From Erysipelotrichaceae bacterium (GTDB lineage Bacteria; Bacillota_I; Bacilli_A; Erysipelotrichales; Erysipelotrichaceae), in the NCBI GenBank assembly GCA_017511325.1, contig JAFWKS010000247.1, positions 1-5,574 of the forward strand: a DNA stretch of 5,574 nucleotides, written 5' to 3'. The notes under the pieces were generated by a model. The model was given only the letters and a program-made list of their open reading frames with translations. It had not been told where the DNA came from and did no database searches. Position 1 is the first letter of the stretch, and every line of letters begins with the position of its first letter. Shown here one piece after another: positions 1-4,411 of the stretch. The position numbers and the translations under genes were made by a program.

Positions 1-384
1 ATCGTTGCTCAATTCTCCTTCGATCACGCTTCCCATATAGCTGATTTTTCCGGAAGGAACGACGACCAGTATCGTTTCATCAGTGGCTTGACTGGTCTGT
101 CCGGTGAATCTGACCTTGATGAATTCGTTGTCCACTTCTTCAGCGGTCGCTGTAAAGCCCTCAGGGATATTGGTGAACCAGGAAGTGATGTTTTCGTTTT
201 CTTCGACATTGAAGCTGAAATCAGGATCATCAAGCTCCAGATTCACAAATTGATTGGACAGCTCGGTATTGGTCTTTCCTTCGACGTTGCGGTCCACATC
301 GATCGTCACATCGACGTTGGCTGAGATCTTCATAGGAAGACACATGGTGATAAGTAATAGCAGAAATATGATAAGTTTTTTCAT
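1..384 (-). CDS. Secreted protein with putative Ig-like repeat domain, N-terminal part (3' end outside the window)
   Basis: The reading frame starts at ATG 384-382 and stays open to the window edge, giving 128 residues. A GAGGAG Shine-Dalgarno (393-398) lies 8 nt before the ATG and fixes the start. Residues 1-22 form a signal peptide: MKK, a hydrophobic core (residues 4-16), then a likely signal peptidase I site after ISA (A22). There is no lipobox, so the protein is probably exported and then released or anchored by an unseen C-terminus. The mature part is acidic and rich in beta-formers. It contains WFTNIPEGFTATA (residues 69-81) followed by a strand-like VRFTG and TILVVVPSG, which resembles tandem Ig-like repeats of secreted Firmicutes proteins (for example WFTNLPAGLTA-type units); that match is from memory. 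It is divergent from the HTH gene with 108 bp between the start codons. Function is unknown. The gene is certain, the domain assignment tentative. Confidence 0.85.
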   Translation of the reverse strand, partial: MKKLIIFLLLLITMCLPMKISANVDVTIDVDRNVEGKTNTELSNQFVNLELDDPDFSFNVEENENITSWFTNIPEGFTATAEEVDNEFIKVRFTGQTSQATDETILVVVPSGKISYMGSVIEGELSND

Positions 385-423
385 TGTAAGTTCTCCTCAT
401 ATAACAAATAACATCATTCAACT

Positions 424-431
424 GATAAAAT
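424..431 (+). promoter_or_regulatory. Possible extended -10 promoter element for the HTH gene
   Basis: A TG followed by A and TAAAAT (TG at 423-424, hexamer at 426-431) resembles an extended -10 element. No convincing -35 lies about 17 bp upstream. If used, transcription would start around 438, inside the first inverted repeat, leaving a leader of roughly 55 nt before ATG 493. This is weak evidence based on one hexamer. Confidence 0.25.
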
Positions 432-456
432 CCTCACCTGTCGAAAGGTGAGGATT
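429..456. repeat. Perfect inverted repeat (11-bp arms, 6-nt loop) in the divergent intergenic region
   Basis: AATCCTCACCT (429-439) pairs perfectly with AGGTGAGGATT (446-456) around the loop GTCGAA. Read on the minus strand the stem is followed by a short T-rich tail (ATTTTATC), so it could act as a weak intrinsic terminator or attenuator in the leader of the secreted-protein gene. On the plus strand there is no T-tract. It could equally be a protein-binding palindrome. The structure is certain, the role unknown. Confidence 0.75.
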
Positions 457-464
457 CTTAAAGA

Positions 465-507
465 GATTCCATATATTATTAAAAATGTTAATATGATATA
501 TGGAATC
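465..507. promoter_or_regulatory. Perfect 12-bp inverted repeat spanning the HTH gene start codon (operator or RNA hairpin candidate)
   Basis: GATTCCATATAT (465-476) and ATATATGGAATC (496-507) are exact inverted copies. Inside them ATTAA (478-482) and TTAAT (488-492) form a second 5-bp pair around AAATG, so as RNA the region folds into a long imperfect hairpin. The likely start codon ATG 493-495 lies in the internal loop. As DNA it looks like an operator for a dimeric regulator; as RNA it could mask translation initiation. Placement at the start of an HTH gene favours autoregulation, but that is inference. Confidence 0.6.
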
Positions 508-795
508 AGTTATGATAAGCTGTTCAATGAACTTGAAGAAAGGGGATTCACACAGTACAGTCTCGTAAACTTGAAAAGAGATACTTCAGATTACGAGCAA
601 TACTACGGCAAGGATGTCATCCATTTCTCAAACTCCGTTTTTGAAACGATGAGAAACAACGGCTACATCTCATTAGAAACACTGATCAAATTCATGAATC
701 TGCTCGATAAGCGCAGTTTCGATGATCTGATCACGCCGATATTTGATGATGACGATCCCACAAACGCTACAGAACACACTAAACGGCAACAATAA
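493..795 (+). CDS. Small Cro/C1-type (HTH_26-like) DNA-binding protein
   Basis: The 100-residue protein begins MIYGISYDKLFNELEERG, which matches the ISYDKLWxLL start of HTH_26-type Cro/C1 domains. Helix 1 is about residues 5-18, helix 2 about 20-27 (TQYSLVNL), the likely recognition helix about 46-56 (SNSVFETMRNN), helix 4 about 60-73 (SLETLIKFMNLLDK), then SFDDLITPI closes the domain. About 17 polar and aromatic residues (28-45) are inserted between helices 2 and 3, where the family usually has a short turn. The tail is acidic then polar (DDDDP... KRQQ). No Shine-Dalgarno stands before ATG 493. A GTG at 448 opens the frame 15 codons earlier, but it also lacks a usable site and its extension is unlike the family. 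It is probably a transcriptional regulator; its target is unknown, and its own start palindrome is a candidate. Confidence 0.75.
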   Translation: MIYGISYDKLFNELEERGFTQYSLVNLKRDTSDYEQYYGKDVIHFSNSVFETMRNNGYISLETLIKFMNLLDKRSFDDLITPIFDDDDPTNATEHTKRQQ

Positions 796-873
796 TTGTC
801 TTTGCCTGGTATCTGTGATCTCCCCTGATCAGGTTCATTAACTCTTATCAACACAATCCTTTTTTATTTAAAC

Positions 874-901
874 TTTTCTTTGAAAGACAAGAAAATTTTT
901 T
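874..901 (+). terminator. Weak AT-rich intrinsic terminator candidate after the HTH gene
   Basis: TTTTCTT (874-880) pairs with AAGAAAA (889-895) around an 8-nt loop and is followed by six T (896-901). The stem has a single G-C pair, so stability is low. It lies between the HTH stop and the next promoter, where a terminator would be expected. The rest of the 796-915 spacer shows only short hairpins, such as the 5-bp stem at 816-831. Confidence 0.35.
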
Positions 902-916
902 ATTATAGTCTGTTTA

Positions 917-944
917 TTCATATATAAGGCGTTTGTTCTATAAT
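917..944 (+). promoter_or_regulatory. Sigma-A type promoter for the malate dehydrogenase / malic enzyme operon
   Basis: The -35 element TTCATA (917-922) is separated by 16 bp from a perfect TATAAT (939-944). Predicted transcription start is near 951, leaving a leader of about 45 nt before the ATG at 996. This also argues against any coding start upstream of 951. The leader contains a small AT hairpin (ATAAT/ATTAT) just before the ribosome-binding site. Confidence 0.65.
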
Positions 945-995
945 TTAATTAGATCAAACATATTTAATAATTTTTATTATGGAGAGGTAGAAAAA

Positions 996-2114
996 ATGGA
1001 AACTAGACCTTTTGTGCCCTGGAAACTGATGGGCGATTTCATGATCGACGTCTTTAAAGCCTATGGTGTATCTGAAGAAGACGCCAGGATCTGTACTGAT
1101 GTGCTGCTGGAAGCAGACCATCGCGGCATCGAAAGCCATGGCTGCAACAGATTCAAGCCGATCTATATCGACAGGATCAAGAAAGGTACGCTCTTGCCTA
1201 AGACCGATCTTGAGATCATAAAGGAGACACCTACGACTTTAGTCATGGATGCTCATGACGGCATGGGTATGGTTGCTTCCCATGCGATGATGGAAAAACT
1301 GATCGAAAAAGCCAGGAAGAACGGCATGGCCGGCGGTGCGATCCGCAATTCTACGCACTATGGCATCGCAGGCTACTGGAGCGATATGGCGGCAAAGCAG
1401 GGACTGATCGGTATCACGGGTACCAATGCCCGTCCTTCGATCGCTCCGACCTTTGGCGTTGAAAACATGCTGGGGACCAATCCTTTGACGATTTCACTGC
1501 CAACTGATGAAGAGTTCCCGTTCTGCATCGACTGTGCCACTTCGATCGTACAAAGAGGAAAGATCGAATTCTATGCCCGTTCCGGCAAGGATACTCCTGT
1601 CGGCATGGTCGTAAGCCATGACGGAAGCACCCTGACGGATTCCAAAGCAATCCTGAAGATGCTTACGGAAGGCACAGCTGCCCTTGCACCGTTAGGCGGC
1701 GGACCTGGCGATGAGATGTGCGGATACAAGGGCTATGGCTATGCCACAGTTGTTGAGATCCTTTCATCTGCCCTGGCCGGTGGTGAATTCATGAAAGCCT
1801 TGAGCGGTGTAAGCCCTGAAGGCAAACCGCAGATGTATCATCTCGGACACTTCTTCTTCGTTGTCGATCCTGAAGCGTTCATGGGACTTGAAACATTCAA
1901 AAAGACGGCTGGTGAGATCTGCCGCGGTCTTAGAAACAGTATGAAAGCTCCTGGCTATGACAGGATCTATACAGCCGGAGAGAAGGAATACCTCGTATCG
2001 CTTGAAAGAGCTGATAAAGGCGTTCCGGTAAATGAGGCAGTACAAAAAGAGCTCATCGCTTTACGTGATGAACTGAAACTTCCATATAGATTCCCGTTTG
2101 AACAGGAGGCATGA
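996..2114 (+). CDS. Ldh_2-family malate/L-lactate dehydrogenase (probable malate dehydrogenase)
   Basis: This 372-residue protein has the usual length and signatures of the type-2 malate/L-lactate dehydrogenase family (YlbC/YiaK/AllD/ComC relatives), which is unrelated to classical Rossmann LDH/MDH. These cytoplasmic NAD(P)-dependent enzymes interconvert 2-hydroxyacids and 2-oxoacids. Visible hallmarks are HRGIESHG (residues 42-49), NSTHYGIAGYW (118-128) with the putative catalytic His121, GTNP (160-163), the CIDCATSIVQRGKIE segment (177-191), GYKGYGYA (243-250) and APGYDRI (318-324). The start is ATG 996, with GGAGAGG (981-987) 8 nt upstream; the frame extends upstream to an ATG at 933, but that precedes the likely transcription start. 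The family includes malate, sulfolactate, ureidoglycolate and diketogulonate enzymes, so substrate cannot be read from sequence alone. Malate is inferred from the overlapping malic enzyme gene. Confidence 0.93.
   Translation: METRPFVPWKLMGDFMIDVFKAYGVSEEDARICTDVLLEADHRGIESHGCNRFKPIYIDRIKKGTLLPKTDLEIIKETPTTLVMDAHDGMGMVASHAMMEKLIEKARKNGMAGGAIRNSTHYGIAGYWSDMAAKQGLIGITGTNARPSIAPTFGVENMLGTNPLTISLPTDEEFPFCIDCATSIVQRGKIEFYARSGKDTPVGMVVSHDGSTLTDSKAILKMLTEGTAALAPLGGGPGDEMCGYKGYGYATVVEILSSALAGGEFMKALSGVSPEGKPQMYHLGHFFFVVDPEAFMGLETFKKTAGEICRGLRNSMKAPGYDRIYTAGEKEYLVSLERADKGVPVNEAVQKELIALRDELKLPYRFPFEQEA
2104..2109 (+). promoter_or_regulatory. Shine-Dalgarno of the malic enzyme gene, inside the upstream gene
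   Basis: A perfect AGGAGG sits within the last codons of the dehydrogenase gene. It is 1 nt from the first ATG (2111) and 4 nt from the second (2114). The second is therefore the better start, although the spacing is short for both. Confidence 0.7.
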
Positions 2115-3286
2115 TGGATTACCTTAAAGAATCACTGGCTCTTCACGAAAAGTGGAAGGGCAAGATCGAAGTAAAGGCCACCGTTCCTGTCGACAGCAAG
2201 GAAGCTCTGTCCTTGGCCTATACGCCGGGAGTTGCCCAGCCTTGTCTTGAGATAGAAAAGGATGTGAATAAAAGCTACGATCTGACCAGAAGACATAATC
2301 TCTGTGCCGTCATCACCGATGGTACGGCTGTGCTCGGCCTGGGCGATATCGGTCCTGAGGCAGGCATGCCGGTAATGGAAGGCAAATGCGTGCTTTTCAA
2401 GTCTTTTGGCGGTGTCGATGCCTTTCCTTTGTGCATCAAATCAAAAGATGTCGATACGATCGTCAATACCGTCTATCTGATCTCCGGATCATTTGGCGGT
2501 GTCAATCTTGAAGATATATCTTCACCTAGATGTTTTGAGATCGAAAGAAAACTCAAGGAAAAATGCGATATACCTATATTTCATGATGATCAGCACGGTA
2601 CAGCCATAATAACGCTGGCGGCACTTACAAATGCGCTTAAGGTCGTAGGCAAGAAAAAGGAAGATGTCAAAGTAGTCACTTCCGGAGCCGGAGCGGCAGC
2701 GATCTCGATCGTCAAGCTCCTGCTGTCGGCAGGCTTTAGAAATATCATCATGACCGACAGACAGGGTGCCATCTATGAAGGAAGAGAAAATCTGAACTGG
2801 ATCAAGGAAGAGATGTCACATGAAACCAACAGGAACATGGAGAAAGGCAAGCTTTGCGATGTCATCAAAGGTGCCGATGTCTTCATCGGTGTTTCAGCAC
2901 CTGATACGCTGTCTAAAGAGATGGTCTCTTCCATGAACAAGGATGCGATCGTCTTTGCGTGTGCCAACCCGACTCCGGAGATCATGCCGGAAGATGCCAA
3001 GGCAGCCGGTGCCAGAGTTGTCGCCAGTGGCAGGAGCGACTATCCAAACCAGGTGAACAACGTCCTGGCTTTCCCGGGTGTTTTCAGAGGGACCTTCGAT
3101 GTCAGGGCATCCGATATCAATGAAGAGATGAAAATGGCTGCTGCAAGCGCTCTTTCAGCTCTGGTATCAGATGAAGAACTGAATGAAGAGTACATCATTC
3201 CTAAACCGTTCGATCCCCGTGTCGCTGATGCGGTAGCCAAGGCTGTAGCTGAAGCTGCTCGAAGAAGCGGCGTTGCCAGGATCTGA
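2114..3286 (+). CDS. NAD(P)-dependent malic enzyme, small bacterial type
   Basis: Oxidative decarboxylation of malate to pyruvate and CO2, with reduction of NAD(P), in the cytoplasm. The 390-residue length fits the small bacterial form with no phosphotransacetylase-like C-terminal domain. Signatures run in order: AYTPGVA (35-41) with the proton-donor Tyr36, AVITDGTAVLGLGDIGPEAG (65-84), EGK with catalytic Lys91, NLEDI (131-135) with metal ligands Glu133 and Asp134, PIFHDDQHGTA (154-164) with metal ligand Asp159, dinucleotide-binding GAGAAA (191-196), FACANPTPEI (281-290), and SGRSDYPNQVNNVLAFPG (305-322). Asp215 at the end of the second Rossmann strand hints at NAD preference, but this is uncertain. 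The gene overlaps the dehydrogenase stop by one base (ATGATG), implying co-transcription and probable translational coupling. All key residues are present. The exact start (2111 or 2114) differs by one Met. Confidence 0.96.
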   Translation: MDYLKESLALHEKWKGKIEVKATVPVDSKEALSLAYTPGVAQPCLEIEKDVNKSYDLTRRHNLCAVITDGTAVLGLGDIGPEAGMPVMEGKCVLFKSFGGVDAFPLCIKSKDVDTIVNTVYLISGSFGGVNLEDISSPRCFEIERKLKEKCDIPIFHDDQHGTAIITLAALTNALKVVGKKKEDVKVVTSGAGAAAISIVKLLLSAGFRNIIMTDRQGAIYEGRENLNWIKEEMSHETNRNMEKGKLCDVIKGADVFIGVSAPDTLSKEMVSSMNKDAIVFACANPTPEIMPEDAKAAGARVVASGRSDYPNQVNNVLAFPGVFRGTFDVRASDINEEMKMAAASALSALVSDEELNEEYIIPKPFDPRVADAVAKAVAEAARRSGVARI

Positions 3287-3300
3287 TCAGATGATGCAGA

Positions 3301-3323
3301 ACTGTTTATCAACGGTCCTTTTT
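3301..3323 (+). terminator. Probable intrinsic terminator of the dehydrogenase / malic enzyme operon
   Basis: ACTGTT (3301-3306) pairs with AACGGT (3311-3316, one G-T wobble) around a TATC tetraloop. CC and then five T (3319-3323) follow. It begins 15 nt after the malic enzyme stop. The stem is short, so some read-through into the membrane-protein gene is possible. Confidence 0.5.
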
Positions 3324-3374
3324 CATGTATAAAGATTCTGACTGAATGATTCTTTTTTATCAGAGGCTTATAAT
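3306..3374 (+). promoter_or_regulatory. Candidate promoters for the membrane-protein gene
   Basis: Two candidates exist. One is TTATCA (3306-3311), 16 bp, TATAAA (3328-3333), which would overlap the terminator hairpin. The other is a perfect TATAAT at 3369-3374 with only a poor -35 (ATGATT, 3346-3351). The second would start transcripts near 3381, right on the ribosome-binding site, so the first gives a more normal leader. I cannot choose between them. Confidence 0.35.
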
Positions 3375-3394
3375 AGGACTGAGGAATATTGAAT

Positions 3395-4291
3395 ATGTAT
3401 AAGGATTATCTCATTGACTTTAACAGAAAACGAAGCATCATGGCTCTTGTTGCAGCACTGGCAGGCAGTGTATTCTATGTGATCTCCATCTGCGGAGGCA
3501 TCGTCATGTTTGCACAAGAGAAGATAACTTTCAAGCTGTTTAGATATTTTACGATCGTTTCAGGCTGCTATGGACTTATCGTAACGATCATGCTGATACC
3601 ATTTGCGATCAATGGCCTGATCAATAAGAGATTCACCTATAACCGCTGGATGTGCCTGCTTCATTATTCGACCGCGATCTGTACATCGGTGGTCTTTGTC
3701 TTTGCCTTGTGTTTCATAAGCTTCTATGACCCGATCCTGGCCTTTGGCGGCTACAATTTCAATCTGCATTTTATCTGTCCGGTCATGATCCTGATCGCGT
3801 TTTTTCATGTGGAATCAAGGAATTTTCTGACGATAAAGGATTCGCTTTTGTGCATCACACCGATAATCCTATATTCATTGATCTATTTCTATAACGTCGT
3901 AGTCATCCACAACTGGGATGATATGTACAACTTCAATACCTATATGCCTTTTTATTTCAGCATGCCGCTGATCTATCTTTTTGTCTTTCTGATCGCTGAT
4001 GGACTTAGAAGGCTGAACAATTTCAAAAACCGCTTCCTGCTCAAACATCTTACGAGAACATGGAATGAAAATATCGATGAAGTATCGATCAAGATCGATG
4101 TCTATGGTCTGGGCCGCTATATAGGACTGCATGGTGAAAGCAACAGTATCAATATGAATTACGATGTCCTAAGTGCACTGGCCTGGCGCTATGGCCTGAA
4201 ACTGGAAGAACTGGTCAGGGCCTACGGCAAGGGTGTCATCGACGGTGCGGAAGAAAAAGCCCAAAAAACAAAAGATGCCTTGAAACCATAA
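3395..4291 (+). CDS. Six-helix integral membrane protein, Pr6Pr / FAR-17a-AIG1-like, with soluble C-terminal extension
   Basis: The 298-residue protein has six hydrophobic segments at about residues 16-38, 50-72, 88-110, 123-138, 149-169 and 184-203. FRYFTIVS at the start of helix 2 (49-56), LHYSTA in helix 3 (89-94), LHFICPV in helix 4 (124-130) and the DDMYNF loop (175-180) recall the Pr6Pr / FAR-17a-AIG1-like membrane family. That family is poorly characterised in bacteria, although animal AIG1/ADTRP relatives hydrolyse fatty-acid esters. Residues 204-298 are hydrophilic and probably cytoplasmic, given the basic stretch after helix 6 (RRLNNFKNR, 205-213). I do not recognise this extension. 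Start ATG 3395 has GAGGA (3381-3385) 9 nt upstream; the in-frame TTG at 3389 is too close to that site. The gene seems monocistronic and its stop codon abuts the convergent tRNA gene. The function is unknown and the family call is moderate. Confidence 0.85.
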   Translation: MYKDYLIDFNRKRSIMALVAALAGSVFYVISICGGIVMFAQEKITFKLFRYFTIVSGCYGLIVTIMLIPFAINGLINKRFTYNRWMCLLHYSTAICTSVVFVFALCFISFYDPILAFGGYNFNLHFICPVMILIAFFHVESRNFLTIKDSLLCITPIILYSLIYFYNVVVIHNWDDMYNFNTYMPFYFSMPLIYLFVFLIADGLRRLNNFKNRFLLKHLTRTWNENIDEVSIKIDVYGLGRYIGLHGESNSINMNYDVLSALAWRYGLKLEELVRAYGKGVIDGAEEKAQKTKDALKP

Positions 4292-4296
4292 AAAAA
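4290..4296 (-). terminator. T-tract terminator of tRNA-Gly
   Basis: On the minus strand seven T directly follow the encoded CCA. No separate hairpin is present, so the tRNA acceptor/T-arm fold would serve as the stem. The tract overlaps the TAA stop codon of the convergent membrane-protein gene. Confidence 0.55.
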
Positions 4297-4370
4297 TGGA
4301 GCAGGTGACGGGAATCGAACCCGCGTTGCAACCTTGGGAAGGTCGAGTTCTGCCATTGAACCACACCTGC
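4297..4370 (-). tRNA. tRNA-Gly, anticodon CCC
   Basis: The minus strand folds into a full cloverleaf of 71 nt plus encoded CCA (4297-4299). The 7-bp acceptor stem is GCAGGTG/CACCTGC, the D-stem GTTC/GAAC with a 7-nt loop, the anticodon stem CGACC/GGTTG, and the T-stem GCGGG/CCCGT with loop TTCGATT. The 7-nt anticodon loop TTCCCAA places CCC at 4336-4338, which reads GGG glycine codons. Discriminator base T (U73) agrees with bacterial glycine identity. It stands alone, not in a tRNA cluster, convergent with the membrane-protein gene (5 bp between) and divergent from the deacetylase gene (32 bp between). Confidence 0.95.
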
Positions 4371-4382
4371 ACTCCTGTATAT

Positions 4383-4411
4383 ATTATAATTTGTACAGCG
4401 TCATGATTAAA
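4383..4411 (-). promoter_or_regulatory. Promoter of the tRNA-Gly gene
   Basis: On the minus strand a perfect TATAAT (4388-4383) lies 17 bp from TTTAAT (4411-4406). Predicted transcription start is about 6 nt upstream of the mature tRNA 5' end. The -35 element falls within the first codons of the deacetylase gene, and the same AT-rich segment reads TATAAT on the plus strand (4385-4390), so the two genes appear to have face-to-face overlapping promoters. Confidence 0.55.

Noticed and set aside
88..324. Plus-strand reading frames opposite the secreted-protein gene (88-324, 254-451)
   Set aside because: The minus strand carries a signal peptide, ribosome-binding site and coherent protein; these are shadows.
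448..492. GTG start for the HTH gene
   Set aside because: It falls in the hairpin arm with no properly spaced Shine-Dalgarno, and the added 15 residues do not look like the family start. It is kept only as an alternative.
824..833. Palindrome CCTGATCAGG after the HTH gene
   Set aside because: It is too short for a stable hairpin, and the nearest T-run is more than 25 nt away, so it is not a terminator.
933..995. Upstream extension of the dehydrogenase to ATG 933
   Set aside because: The extension overlaps the TATAAT promoter, lacks a ribosome-binding site and adds residues not typical of the family; ATG 996 has a good GGAGAGG.
3281..3292. Perfect 12-bp palindrome ATCTGATCAGAT at the malic enzyme stop codon
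   Set aside because: It has no loop, no T-tract follows, and GATC-containing palindromes arise easily in this GATC-rich sequence.
3331..3360. Hairpin plus T-run (ATTC/GAAT then TTTTTT) as a second operon terminator
   Set aside because: The stem is only about 4 bp and the T-run does not directly follow it; the hairpin at 3301-3316 is a better candidate.
4169..4372. Minus-strand frame overlapping the tRNA
   Set aside because: It runs through the tRNA-Gly gene and the antisense of the membrane-protein gene; the start of its protein is just translated tRNA.
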